A DNA stretch of 64,000 nt from Gliomastix tumulicola. Taxonomy: Eukaryota > Ascomycota > Sordariomycetes > Hypocreales > Bionectriaceae. Numbering within the stretch: position 1 is the first letter of the stretch; each line of letters starts with the position of its first letter. A model generated the notes under the pieces. That model made no database searches and was not told the origin of the DNA. It saw only the letters and a program-made list of their open reading frames with translations. The stretch is taken from NCBI GenBank assembly GCA_001599755.1, contig BCHX01000004.1, forward strand, positions 4,154,001-4,218,000, given 5' to 3'. Made by a program: the position numbers and the translations under genes. Shown here piece after piece: positions 34,229 to 45,722 of the stretch.

Positions 34229-35525
34229 ATGAAGATCTCTGCTCTTATTCTAGCTTCGATCGGCGCCTTCACTAGGCATGCATGTGCCCAAGTCAAGGGT
34301 ACGCCCACGGGCTTCGCTACTGGTGTCACTGGAGGCGGCTCTGCGGCGGCAGCTGCACCCAGCAGTCTGGCCCAGTAAGTCTCTATGAATTCCTTTCCAT
34401 ATAGTAGTTTTCTCAGACTGACAGTTCGTCCCTCTTTATAGGTTGAAGACCTGGATCACTGACAGCACGGCTCGAACTATTCTCATTGACCGCACCTGGG
34501 ACTTTACTGGCACCGAAGGCACCACCACAGGAACGTGCTGCCGTGACCGAATCGCCATCTGCGAGGGAGGCACCTCGGCTGGCCAGCTGACCATTTCTGA
34601 TACCTGCTCTGGTGGCACGCTCGTGAGCTGCACCTATGATAATGCCGGCCGCGCGCCTCTCGACGTAGGCAGCAACAAGAGCATCGTTGGAGTAGGAAGC
34701 GCTGGCGTTATCAAGGGCAAAGGCCTCCGAGTCCGCAACAGCGCCAGCAATGTCATCATCCAGAACATCCATATCACCGGCCTCAACCCGCAGTACGTCT
34801 GGGGCGGTGATGCCATCACTCTCGATGGTGCTGACCGTGTCTGGATCGACCATAACAAGGTATGTCCTCAACAACCCTAAGACACTATCGTGGTCCTGCC
34901 GCTGACAAAAGCACCATAGATCTCCCTCATCGGCCGCCAGTTCATCGTTAGTGGCTGGGGCAAGGCCGGCCGTGTCACCATCTCCAACAACGAGTTTGAC
35001 GGCCGCACCACCTGGTCTGCCGGCTGCAACGGCAAGCACTACTGGACGGCTCTCATGGCCGGCCTGGATGACCAGTACACCTGGGTCGGTAACTGGTTCC
35101 ACGACTTGTCCGGCCGCGCACCGCACGTTGGTACCACTGTCACGGCCTCGCAGCAGTTCCACCATTTTATCAACAACTACTTCCAGAACATCAACGGCCA
35201 TGCCTTTGACATTGACAAGAACACATGGGTCCTGCTTGAGGGCAACCAGTTCACATCTGTCACAACACCCTTCACCTCTGGGTCGCTCACGGCCGGCGGA
35301 GCCATCTACTCAACCGTCACGGTGGACGAGGCTGGTCGATGCTCGTCGTACCTGGGATACATCTGCGAATGGAACAAGGCTGCGAGCTCGGGCACATACA
35401 ACGACATTGCTAACAACAACGTCTTGACCAAGGCTGCCACGTACAAGCAGTACTTGATTGGCCACTACTCTGTGAACAACGTGGCCTCGACCGTTCCCAA
35501 CAATGCAGGTGTTGGAAAGGTCTAA
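34229..35525 (+). CDS. Secreted pectin lyase (polysaccharide lyase family 1)
   Basis: Three exons (34229-34374, 34442-34859, 34920-35525) give 389 aa. MKISALILASIGAFTRHACA is a signal peptide ending at an A-x-A type site. The mature chain starts near QVKGTPTGFATGVTGGGSA, the usual opening of fungal pectin lyases. Parallel beta-helix motifs are clear: NKSIVGVGSAGVIKGKGLRV, YVWGGDAITLDGADRVWIDH, IGRQFIVSGWG and HDLSGRAPHV. The Asp in WGGDAIT, the Arg in IGRQ and the catalytic Arg in SGRAP match the key positions of Aspergillus pectin lyase A. The enzyme cleaves methyl-esterified homogalacturonan by beta-elimination without calcium. This is the only plant-cell-wall enzyme in the window. The second exon contains TGTCCRDRIAICEGG, whose cysteines probably pair. 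Confidence 0.92.
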
Positions 35526-37609
35526 GCTGTGTCGCGACAAGTAGACAGCTGAATAAAAATCATTGCTGATAATCGTGAAGTTGTGAGCTGCCAACCTGTC
35601 GTGCTTCTTCGGGCTACCATGTCGCGATAAACAGTTCTAGAGAGACGTCATGACGAATAACGTTGTACCGTGGTAGTGAGGTAAGCGTCCAGCATTTAGC
35701 CTGCACGCTTTCGCTTTCGGCACGACACGATGACCCAAGGGTGTCAACATGTCGTGCATACAGACGCGTGGGGATCGGTTCGGCGCCGACGCCCAAAGAG
35801 GTCAATGATGGTTGCAATTGGCTTGGGGCAGCGAGTCGAAGGAATGCAGACCAACTTGGAGGTCGCATGTGGCTGCCAACTCGTCGTCGTAGAACTGGGA
35901 CAGACAGCCAGTCGGATGGCTCTGCTGAATCCTTGGTTCCTGTCAGGCGAGCTGGGGTCATGTCGCGACTAACGAGCTTCTGGTTTAGCGTCAGGGGTTA
36001 GAAGGCGAGGAGGAGTAAAGATAGAAGCACAGTAGAACTGCGGTCGGACACACGGCCCATGCGCTGGAGAAGCCCTGGTCAGGGAGTGACAGTCCTGACA
36101 GCGAGACAGTGTTGCAATCCTTGCACAGTGTGAGCTCTCCCCGAAGCACCGACGTTTTGCAGAATCTGCATGAAGCCCGACCCATGCTAGAGGTACCTTA
36201 TCTCACGCGTTTAAACACAGCCAGCGGTCTTTCTCTCGCACCGAGGAGTCTCCACATGCGGTAAAACGACCAGACGAGAGCGCGGCGTCTCCAGGTGTGG
36301 CTTGGCGGTTGAAAAGCCTGTCAGCGCAGGTGACTGTCTCTGTGTTAGAGGCAGTAGGGAGGCAAGCAAGGTGGCCAGAGACGGGGAGAGTGCACAGCAA
36401 TGTGTGTTTCAATATCCGGACAGCTTGTCGCCTCTCATTCTGAAGGGCCAGGCCAGTGTCACGAGTAGAATGAAGGAAGGAGCCCCCTTGGCCAATTTCA
36501 TTGGACCACCATCCTGGCTCCCTGCCAGTGGGAGAGCCTTGGCTGTTGCCCTCCTGAGGATGCTGTACTCCGCAAGGTACCTCTTGTACCTGCCGGCGGT
36601 CACACTTTCCAGCGCAGTGCCCACTGTCGGCAGGATGCGATGGGCACTTGCAGGTCACTTGCAGGTCACTTGCAGGTACCGCGGCCCACTGACCGCACCG
36701 CCGTGCAGCGGGCGGCCACCGAGTCAGGGCTTGTACCCCTGCGTACCTCCCCTTAATGCAGCACCGCACCTGCAGGGCGTCAGGGCGTCCGCGCCCCACA
36801 TTTCATCTCAGGCGCCTCCTCCCAGGCCCAGTGGATGCTCCTGCGCAGCAATTCAGGTACCAGCGCCCTCCTATTCGTTGGCTGCCTCGTGCTGTCTCCC
36901 CATTTCGATTCGCCTCTTCCTCGCCGGCCCTCCTTGTTCTCTTTCCTACCTCTCCTCATCTTCATCGTCGGTCTGGGCTTTCCTTTCTGACTGTCGACCT
37001 CTGGTGCAAACTGCCTGCCAGCAGGCTAGTCATTCCTTTTTCGTTATTCTGCTTTCGCCTCCCTTCCGCTCATTTCTCGCCATCGTCAACAAGTCACTCG
37101 CTCACCTCCAGTCATTCATTCTCGCTGCATTGCATTCCAGTCCACCTTCCCGCTGGACTTGTGTGTAAAGCGGTATTCTGACGATAATCAGTCACTCACT
37201 CGTTCATCAGTTGCATCTTCGCCTGCTGGTACCGCTCTGCCCAGCATCGTCACGAACGTCATCACGGTTGTTTTGTTCCCCGTCGTATTTCATTCAGCCC
37301 TGCCCTGGTTTATTCAACGAATCGAGACGACGACTGGTTCGCGATCACGCTCCCAACATCAATACATCACCCGTCGATCAGCAACAGACCTCCCGTACAT
37401 ACAACTTCTTAATGCTCATGATACTTTGATTTTCTCCGGCAACGATCAATTGCACCTTGAAATTCCCGACAACACGAGAATCTTACTTTTCCACCAGTCC
37501 ATCTCTCCATCGCCATCTACTGGGACGACTTGACTGGCCATACCGTTTCGCGTGTTGGATTTGTGCGTTGGGAATTTGCAGAGAAAGGAAACGGGGCAAT
37601 CCAGGCATC
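35526..37609. other. 2-kb promoter/leader region of the Skg6-like gene
   Basis: No convincing gene. The long open frames between 36300 and 37200 are low in complexity (Ser/Pro/Cys/Leu-rich) and lie in strongly C/T-rich DNA, typical of fungal long 5' leaders. A tandem 11-bp repeat is present at 36645-36677. Confidence 0.5.
36645..36677. repeat. Three tandem copies of an 11-bp unit
   Basis: CACTTGCAGGT repeats exactly three times without spacing (36645-36655, 36656-36666, 36667-36677). Each unit contains an E-box-type CANNTG (CACTTG). It sits about 930 bp upstream of the Skg6-like start codon. Confidence 0.9.
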
Positions 37610-39999
37610 ATGGACGGCTACAGGATGCAGCCGAGGGTCATGTCGAGAGACCTGAGGCTCGCCGACCGGGCCGCCCAGGACTCGCCTCACCTGGAGGCTC
37701 GGGAGAAGCCCTACAGCATCAACAACATGGCTATTCCCATTGCCTTGGCTATTATGTATGTGGAATCAACCTTTCCATGTCAATTTCGTTGGTTCCTTTT
37801 CTAACGTGTCTTACAGAATTCCCATCGTGATCATCATAGGAGTGTTCCTATACCTGCACCGTCGCAATGTCCGCAAACAACGACTAGAAGAGGCTAAGAG
37901 TCCTCATCGCCATCTTGATTTCGGCCTCGACGACGAACCTCTGCCTGGTGGCAAGAAGAAGAAGGGTCGCAAGAGCCTTCTGTTGGGAGGCGAGAAGATG
38001 CATAAGACCAACCAGCTTTCCATGGATATGAACCTATCCTCGCCCTACCTGCTCCCTCCTGGTGGAGCCACTGAATCTCACACCTCAGTTCACGAATTGA
38101 CGCGAGCTCCAAGCGAATTCGACCCATACCGCATGGTCGACAAGGAAGTCGCATCTATCAGGTCGATCGGCAGAGAAGGGTCGGTGTTTGGAGGAGCAAG
38201 CAAGCGTGCATCAGTCATCACTGGAAGATCTATTGGCACCTATAGGAACCCTACTCGCCAGGGCTCCTTCCCCAAGCCGGGTCCGACCCCCCCTCTCGAC
38301 GAGAAGGCAGATCTCATGACTCCTCTTGCTCCCGCGGCAACTCGCCCAGGCCCCGAGAAGGTTGACGTCAAGGAGCCCTTCGTGGCTGTGCAGCCTGTGA
38401 TTCCCGAGATCGGTACCGTCCCATACCCTAACGATGATGTTACGCCCAACGGCTCCAAGATTCCCGATATTCAGGCCCCGCCTGCGGCTCTTGCAAAGTC
38501 GCCTGAGGATCGGCTGTCGAGCCCGCCTCCCGACCATTCGCAGCATCTGCCTGGCACCGCACAGTCTGACAACATTGGCTTAGCCTACCCGCTGGATGAG
38601 TCTCCGTACTCTCACGCCAACAACCATCAGGAGCCCGCTGGACTGGGGTTGAACTTTGATCTGCCCATGCCCAAACCCATGTCGCCTGTCGACGTCTCTC
38701 CCCAGCCGGATACTCGAGGCTTGGACCCTGCTCCCATCTCTCACGCCATCTCGACTCCTGACAACCGCCGCTCGAAGGACAGTTACTATGAGGATGAGCA
38801 GCCTCAGATCCGGACATCGCAGTACTACGATAACTATGAGGATGTTGGTCGAGGCCGCCCCTCACAGAGGCAGGCATCATTGGAGTATTACGGCGAGCCC
38901 CAGCAGCCCCAGCAAGGCCTCGGGGTTCCTGCGCAGGACACCAAACGTCTCTCGGTTGGCTTCCGACCTTTGCCGCCTGACGAGGCTCTGGAGTCTGAGG
39001 ATCCAGAGTACAGAGCCAACCGAATCCGTTCCTTCTACAAGGAGTACTTCGAGGACAGCAGCCAGCCTGCCCCCCCTATGCCCCAGAGGGGAGCCGAGGC
39101 TGGTGCTCAGTACTACGAAGATTACGACGAGCGATACTTGGGAGAGTCTGCGACTTATTTCGACCCTGACACCAATGCCTTTGTCATGCCATACGCCCAG
39201 CCGGTTCACCGTCGTGCCATGACGCCTCCTCCTGCCGGACGACGCGGCCCTCCTGGCCCTGGCCCTCGCGGACCCCCTCGTGGTGGTTCTCGCGGCCCTA
39301 GACCCCATGGTCCCCACGGTTCAGTGGGCGGCATGAGCCTACCTGGTGGTCCACGTCCCCGTGCTGGCTCGGCTGCTGCTTGGGGCTCACGTGCTCCATC
39401 TTCGCTCGGTCCCAGGCCCGACTCATCTGCCTCCGCTCGATACGGCCGTCAGGCTCCTCGCAAGCAACTCCCTCCCCCCACTGCCCTCAGCACCTTGCCC
39501 ACACCATCTAAGCTGAAGGATGATTCGTTCGCCCTCATGAACGCAATGGATTTTGCGCCGCCCGAGACCTATGGTGACAGGGCTCGTGGTCGATCGCAAA
39601 GCCCCTTGGGAGAGCGCCGTCCTTACCAGCCCAAGGTCCCGTCGGCTTCGCCGCTTGTTAACTCCTACGACGAGCTCAACGCTCTGCCTAGCCCGTAAGT
39701 GTTATGATGTACCGCCTTCAGCTGCCCTCGTGCCTCGCTAATAAATGAGTAGTCACATGCTTCGCAAATCCTCAACATTCACCGGCCTGGACTTCCTGCC
39801 TCCTAAGAAGTTCAATAACTCGGACACGATGAGCGACGCTGGTAGCATCCGAAGCAACCGCAGTGGTATCTCGCACTCGGCAGCCAGTGCCATCCGTGGT
39901 GGTGCCGGCCGTGTGAGCCGTCTACCTGGTGACCAGGTCTTCACGGCTCATGCCATGGCCAACGAGCTGAAGCCGCAGTGGGGACTCCGTGCCACCTGA
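37610..39999 (+). CDS. Single-pass membrane protein with long disordered tail, Skg6/Tos2-like candidate
   Basis: Three exons (37610-37755, 37817-39694, 39753-39999) give 756 aa. One transmembrane helix, AIPIALAIIIPIVIIIGVFL, starts about residue 41 and is interrupted by the first intron. It is followed by a basic stop-transfer YLHRRNVRKQR. There is no signal peptide before it, so the N-terminal 40 residues probably lie outside and some 690 residues inside. The tail is disordered, with Pro-rich segments, YRANRIRSFYKEYFEDS (about 430), YFDPDTNAFVMPYAQPVHRR, a Gly/Pro/Arg-rich stretch and LPTPSKLKDDSFALMNAMDF. The TM helix and the tail motifs resemble fungal Skg6/Tos2-type proteins, which act at polarised growth sites, but I am not sure of this. 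Splice sites are clean and the frame is preserved. Confidence 0.7.
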
Positions 40000-42196
40000 T
40001 TGTGGCTCGTTGCTTCGTTGTCTGTCATCAAGCTGTTTTACGTATAGAAGGTTGAGCAGGCGAATCGTGTTTAATATTGTTGGCATTGCACAAAAGGTTG
40101 AACTATCAAGGGCGCATCATCACAGCTAGTGAACTGGACTGGCTCGGTATCTATTTCTTTCGATTCATTGGAGCACTCACGGTCATGATCTGACTTTTGG
40201 GAGACAATTGCATATAGAGGGCTCGGACACACAAAGGAACTTACACAAACAAACACAGTTATATAGGCCCTGACAGACAAGTGGCTGGCCGACTGGGGTT
40301 ACTCCATAATTGGTCGGATCCAGCTTTGTATATATAGGATTACCTGGACAAATGTCTATGAAATGTTTGGTGAACATTGCCTTCCAGGACATGTCAACAG
40401 TCTGTCGTCTGTGTTTGCTACGATGACGTTTAGTAAAGGCTATTGTGTCGAATGCCATTAGCTCCCGCGAATGGTCTTGAACGCTAATGGTCAAGATAAA
40501 ACTCTTCTGAATGATCTGGGCGCACCGTGATAGGACCTGGCTGGCTGCTGGCTGGTTGCTGGAGGGCCACTAGTGGTCTCGTATTCACGGCTCACCAGCG
40601 TGTCCAAGCATGACTGATCTGCACGACTCTCATTTTTGCTGCGTCATCGCCGGTCTTGGCCGAGGTCTGGTGGCTCAACATATTGATTGGGGAAGAAGCT
40701 CTGTTGTGATGTCTGTCTGTGGATGGAATTGAGTTTTGTCCGCGGGTGGACAAATGAGATGCAGGTACACAGAGCACAGGACCCAGCTGACCTCGACCTT
40801 TTTTTTCTCCCTTCTGTGCGACAGAGTTCATGTGGTGAGATGTGGTGTGTTTGTTGTATGGATTCATCCATCCACCTATCCGGTGGGGGGTTGAGATTGG
40901 GGATCTCAGATGGGCCGTTCTTGGGAGGTGCTGCTTTTAGAACCTGGAACTATCTGGGCGTGGCGCAGTTCTTCTCTTGCAGAACGGGCAGTGGGCAGAG
41001 CTGCGTCCGTAGAAATCGGGGCTCCGTTTTTACGAGGTTCTGCTGCCAATTAAACCAAATCAAGAATGATCCTTGGCTGTGCAGCCGGGACCAGCGAAAA
41101 CACAGAGAGGTACTTTTGGGTCCGGCGCTACTTGCGGCACCCCCTGGCATTTGCTGCGTTATCTCGCTCGTCGGGCGCGCGCGCGCAAGTACCTCTCGAC
41201 GCGAAGCGACCTCGTTCCTCATCCATCCCTCTCTGAATCCATCAAATCAATCACCCAGGCAGCGCTCCGCGCCTCAGAGCTGCCCAGACAGGCAGACAGA
41301 CAGACGCTGGGACAAACCTGCTGGGCACCACCCTCTGTCACCTTAATTGCAACCCAAAAAGGCCGCTAGCTCATCCCCATCGACAGCTATTATCCTCTGC
41401 TACCCTCTTTTTTTTCCTCCTTCGCCACCTTGCTTTTTTGTCCTTTGCTGCTTGAACCGAACCTGCAGCAAGCTACTACTTACTTGCTTGCTGCTGCTTG
41501 TGGCGAGACACTTTTTTCCGTTGACGCTTTCGGGGCGATTGAGTTCGCGCGCATCTTCCCCCATCCGAACCGGCCAAAGTGTTTCACCTAGAACCCTTGG
41601 CTTCACCGTGGGCAGGATAAGGTACGTTCGATGTTCGTCATTCTCGTCTTGTATTTTTTTTCTTCCATTTCCTCAATTCCCTATTCCTCCCCGTGGTGCA
41701 TTGATCGATTGATTCACGACCTTCTTGAGGGTGTTGCTTCGGTCTTGTTTTTGCGAGTGTTGGAATTCATTGGGCCCGCTAGCCGACAGTGGCCCGTCAC
41801 CACCACCTCCTCTTCCCATTGTCCGTCCCATCCTGCTGCATACATACATACACACATACGTCGCACGCTTATCGGTGACGAGAGACACTTGCGTCTGCGA
41901 GCGGTTGGGCTGTGAGGCTTTTGCCTGTCGTGTTGTAGCTGCCCGCGACGCAATGTCTGATGTTTCTACTCCAGGCGAGCGCCCTCTTGTTGCTTGATTT
42001 GCACGTTGTTGTTTTTTCCCTCTCACCTCTAGACTGGTGGTGGGAGAGTGAGACCTTTGCTTTGCTTTGCTGCTGCTGCTGCTGCTGCTGTCATGGTTAT
42101 CGTATACTGCTTGAGCGAATGCTAACATCGTGTCCTCGAACAGTCTCTAGCAGCAGCTCGTCCTCACGGAGCGAGTCACCGCCGACCTCCATCACA
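40000..42196. other. 2.2-kb promoter/leader region of the mucin-like gene
   Basis: No gene recognised. The final kilobase is C/T-rich leader DNA and probably contains a 522-bp intron in the 5' UTR. Short (GCT)n near 42070 and alternating GC near 41178 occur. Confidence 0.5.
41622..42143 (+). other. Probable 5'-UTR intron of the mucin-like gene
   Basis: A strong donor (AAG|GTACGTTCG) at 41622 and a branch site plus acceptor (GCTAACATCG...CGAACAG) ending at 42143 flank 522 bp. Between the acceptor and the start codon at 42197 there is no other ATG. This would explain the long pyrimidine-rich stretch as intron. Confidence 0.4.
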
Positions 42197-43450
42197 ATGT
42201 CCGAGACTTCTCCCGCGCCGCCGCCTCCCAGCGATCCAGTACCCCCTCCCAGCCCGGATCCTACCTCGAGCTCAGAGTCCTCAATAGAGTCCTCGACTAC
42301 TGAGTCGTCGATCGAGTCATCAACACAGGAGTCGACGACATCAACGACAGAGGAGTCGACCACGTCAACAACACAAGAATCGACGACTTCGACTACAGAA
42401 GAGTCGAGTACGACAACGACGTCAGAGTCCTCAACCGAGTCTTCGACGTCGACGACGACGACTGAGGAGTCTACCACCAGCACGACCTCGTCTGAGGAGA
42501 CGACGAGCACCACCAGCGAATCCAGCACCACCGAGCAGACCACCTTTGAGACAACCGTCACCTCCACCGGGGACAGGACCACCGAGACCACAGTTGTCAC
42601 TGTCACGAACACGAGGACGCAGGATGCACCCTCAGACACGTCGTCAACCCAGTCCACGGGGACGGCCACGCCCATTGACCCGGGCAGCGGTGGAGGCGGT
42701 GGCCTTCCCGAGGGTGGGAAGGTAGCCATCGGCGTCGTCGTCCCCATCGTCGCCATCGCCATCCTGGCCATTGTCGGCCTGTTCTTCTGGAAGAAGCGCA
42801 AGGCAAGACTCGCGGCCGAGGAGGAGCGCCGCAAGGAGGTCGAGGACTACTCGTACAACCCCAACGCGGACCCGAGCTACCCTGCCGTCGGCGGCGGCGG
42901 CGGCGGCGGGGTCATGGGTGGCGGCGACGCCGGCTACGAGATGAGGGAGGACGCCTCCTCGGGCTACCGCGGCTGGGGTACCACGCTCGCCGGCTCGACG
43001 GGACGTAAAGCTTCGACCACGATGTCGGGCGGCGGCCTGGGCGGCGCGTACTCGGACGCCACGTCGCCCACGCAGCCGCACGCCTCGCTCTCCCGCGCGG
43101 ACGAGGTGCACTCCCCCGAGGGCGAGATCCTCGGCGCCATGGGGCCCTCGGCCACCAACAACCGCGGCACCGGCGTCAACCGCGGCCCTTCCAACGCCTC
43201 GTCGTCGTACAGTGCCGCCGGTCGTTCCGACGGCTCGGACGGCGCCATCGGTGGCTACGGCGGCGGTGCGACCTACTACGACCAGCAGGCCGCCGGCGCT
43301 GGCAACCCTTACTCGGATAACCCGTACGGCCCGCCTCAGGAGATGCCCGGGCAGCCCGTCATCCGCGACAACCCGGCCCGTCGGAACACGCGCATCGAGA
43401 ACCCGTCTCACTACCCGCAGCAGAGCGCCGGCATCTCGCAGAACTTCTAA
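42197..43450 (+). CDS. Ser/Thr-rich single-pass cell-surface protein (Mid2/WSC-like architecture)
   Basis: Intronless from MSETSPAPPPPSDP, 417 aa. Residues 1 to about 140 are almost only Ser, Thr, Glu and Pro and include three tandem copies of an eight-residue unit (ESTTSTT followed by E or Q), a likely heavily O-mannosylated stalk. After a Gly-rich link comes one membrane helix (KVAIGVVVPIVAIAILAIVG, then LFF) and a basic WKKRKARLAAEEERR stop-transfer. The roughly 210-residue tail is Gly/Ser/Tyr-rich and disordered. The arrangement is that of Mid2- or Wsc-type wall-stress sensors, but I see no signal peptide and no cysteine-rich ectodomain, so it may insert by a reverse signal anchor. An ATG-initiated frame continues upstream to 41960 but reads as leader. 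Function is inferred only from architecture. Confidence 0.7.
   Translation: MSETSPAPPPPSDPVPPPSPDPTSSSESSIESSTTESSIESSTQESTTSTTEESTTSTTQESTTSTTEESSTTTTSESSTESSTSTTTTEESTTSTTSSEETTSTTSESSTTEQTTFETTVTSTGDRTTETTVVTVTNTRTQDAPSDTSSTQSTGTATPIDPGSGGGGGLPEGGKVAIGVVVPIVAIAILAIVGLFFWKKRKARLAAEEERRKEVEDYSYNPNADPSYPAVGGGGGGGVMGGGDAGYEMREDASSGYRGWGTTLAGSTGRKASTTMSGGGLGGAYSDATSPTQPHASLSRADEVHSPEGEILGAMGPSATNNRGTGVNRGPSNASSSYSAAGRSDGSDGAIGGYGGGATYYDQQAAGAGNPYSDNPYGPPQEMPGQPVIRDNPARRNTRIENPSHYPQQSAGISQNF
42329..42400 (+). repeat. Three tandem 24-bp units coding ESTTSTT-E/Q
   Basis: Units at 42329-42352, 42353-42376 and 42377-42400 encode the same eight residues apart from the last (E, Q, E). Synonymous positions differ, so the duplications are not recent. 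Confidence 0.85.
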
Positions 43451-44102
43451 CTGAATTTTTTTTTATTGGGGGGGAGGTTTTCTCTCTCGAACAGCTTCAC
43501 ACACATATGCAACATCCCCTTGTGGTGAAGCCATCCATCCTCCTACTCTCTCTCCCACCATCACAAGGGGCTCCCGAAGAAAGAAACATAATGACCACAC
43601 TCCTTTACATATAATCGCTGAGATACCCGTTCTTACTGGAGGGGGAAGGGGAAAGGGGCGGAAAGGTAGACGATGACGAAGGGCGGGGGAGAGTCAGGAT
43701 AGGATATACACGTTTCGGCCGGCGTTTAGGATCGTTTCTCATGCATATAGGTAGCTGTCTCTTTTTTTTTTTTTTTTTTGCATTTCTTTCTCTCCATTTC
43801 TGTTTCGACAGCTTGGTTTTCAAGCCCTGCATTGGGGAGAAAAGTTCACCAGTTGTCATGAAAGGGAAACGCATATAGCTAGCATCTTTTTGTATCTAAG
43901 CATGTACGTACGGCCTGCTGGAAACTACTTCTGAATCTAATCCAATGCATATACGCTACGCTACTGTCCTTGAGATGTCTACTAGTGATCGTAAATGAAA
44001 ACAGCGAGCTGCATGATGATCAATCCCTGAGACAGCGATCACGTACGTCCCTTCATTCTCGTGTCTCTCGATTGGCCTCAGTCAGTCACATTCCTCATCA
44101 CT
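43451..44102. other. Convergent 3' flank with poly-T tract
   Basis: 652 bp between two stop codons. It contains an 18-nt T run at 43762-43779 and A/T-rich 3'-UTR-like DNA. No gene. Confidence 0.6.
43762..43779. repeat. Poly-T tract (18 nt)
   Basis: Eighteen uninterrupted T residues in a 3' flank. Confidence 0.95.
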
Positions 44103-45722
44103 TCACCACGTCCGCCGGGCAACCCCCCTCTCCCCCATCCCCTGACTCAGCTCCATCCGCTCCCACCAGAACCGACACACGTCCTTCTCGCGCTCCGTCA
44201 CCCTCCTCGTCTTCACGGGCGTGCCCTTCTCCCCTCCCCCCACACTCTCCGTGTTCCCGTCGCCAAAGACGAGCAGTTCCCCGCTGCCTTGCCCGTCAAA
44301 GGGCGTCTTGAACTCCGGCCACGAGGACACTTCCCCGCCGGGCGAGGTGATGAACTCGGTCCACCGGGTATGCATCTCCTGGCCCGCGGCAGCCAGTCCG
44401 GGCAGTGTGGGAGGCGTGTCCCGCGTCAGGGCAGCGGAGTGGCTCGCGTGCGCGGCGCTCCACGTCCCCGCGCTCGTGATGGCCGCGAACTCGTACAGAT
44501 ACACGCGGGCGCCCTTCTTCAACGAGGCCGCGTGCGCCGTGTGCAGGATGGGGCAGATGTACGCGTAGTGTCCGTACGCCTCGCCGAGCCTCTTCACCTG
44601 CGCCGCGGGCGTGGCGCCCTGCTCCTCCTCGGGATACAGCGCCTCCAGCGCCTCCAGATCCTCTGTCGTCAAACCGGGGATTAACTTGCTGAAGAAGGCC
44701 CGGAACGGCGGCGGCCGCTTCGGGATGAAGTCCGCTCCTTCGTGAGAACAGAACCCTGTAAGAATCGGGATACTCCCGTCGAAGCCCTCCCACAGCTTCA
44801 GCGGGATATCCGGGACGACGCCACCGCTGCCGTCGACGACCGGCTGGAACGGCCAGGTGAGAGCGGCCATGTGCTCCGCCCAGACCATGACGCCCGCTTG
44901 CACGAGGTCGTCTGCCTTTGCCTGCGCGGCGGTAGTCCGGCGGAGCTGAGCCTTGAAGGACGCAGCGTTGGCCGAGGTACGTGGGTGTGTGGCGGAGAAG
45001 ACGGAGCGGGCTGTCGGGGAGCCTGATTCGAGGATGGCTTTCCTGACGGGGAGGCGTTGAGGGTTGAGCAGATGATGCCCGATCTAGGAAAGTCTCAGTA
45101 GAAGAACACGGAAAGTAAAACATAATCACGAGTTACTACTCACAGAATGTGCACCAGCACTGACACCCATCAACGTGATATCCCCCCCATCACCGCCAAA
45201 CACACCCACCCACTCCTCCAGCCAGCTCACGGCAGCCCTCTGATCCTTCAGGCCAAGATTCAGCTGCCCCTGCCCGGACCCTTCCCCGTCCAGGAACCCA
45301 AACACACCGAGCCGATACGCCACCGTCACGGCGACGACACCCCGCGCCGCGTGGCTGACGAACGAGCCCATGGAGCTATCCAGGGGACTCCCAAAGTTGA
45401 AAGCGCCGCCGTGGAAGAACACGACGACAGGCAGCTTCTCCTCTCTTTTCCCAGCGGGCCTGAACACATTCAGTCTCAGCGGCGTCTCGGCCGAGTTCTG
45501 CGCCATGGGGGAAGGACACCCCGGAGCGGGCTTGGACGCATCCAGCCTCCCCGTCAGCGGCCCTGAGCCGGGAGCCAAGGGAACTGGAGCCTCAAACCGG
45601 CCGGCGGAGGCGTAGGGGACGCCGTAGAACACATTGACGGCTTTGGGGCGCTTCGCCGAGGCGGGCTGTGTCTTGCCAACGATCGTGCACCCGTTGACGG
45701 TGATGGTTGGCCCAGATGCCAT
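44103..45722 (-). CDS. Type-B carboxylesterase, probably cytosolic
   Basis: Two exons (45722-45144, 45083-44103; 60-bp intron GTGAGT...TCCTAG) give 519 aa. Alpha/beta-hydrolase features: YGVPYAS near the start, the oxyanion-hole VVVFFHGGAFNFGSP (about 100), VTVAYRLGVFGFLDGEG, LGLKDQRAAVSWLEEWV and the nucleophile elbow GVSAGAHS just before the intron, in place of the usual GESAG. Acid and His candidates are FCSHEGADFIP and AAHASHSAAL, though the order around the His is not typical. There is no signal peptide, so it is probably intracellular. Such esterases act on short-chain or xenobiotic esters. The substrate here is unknown. The intron sits right behind the catalytic Ser, a frequent position in this family. 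Confidence 0.85.

Noticed and set aside
36302..37168. 288-codon plus-strand open frame upstream of the Skg6-like gene
   Set aside because: Low-complexity Ser/Pro/Cys/Leu product in C/T-rich leader DNA, no domain, no family resemblance.
40687..41346. 219-codon plus-strand open frame
   Set aside because: Cys/Trp-rich random-looking product in promoter-type DNA; no recognisable motif.
42097..42834. 245-codon minus-strand frame rich in Val/Asp/Ser
   Set aside because: It is the complement of the Ser/Thr repeat stalk of the mucin-like gene.
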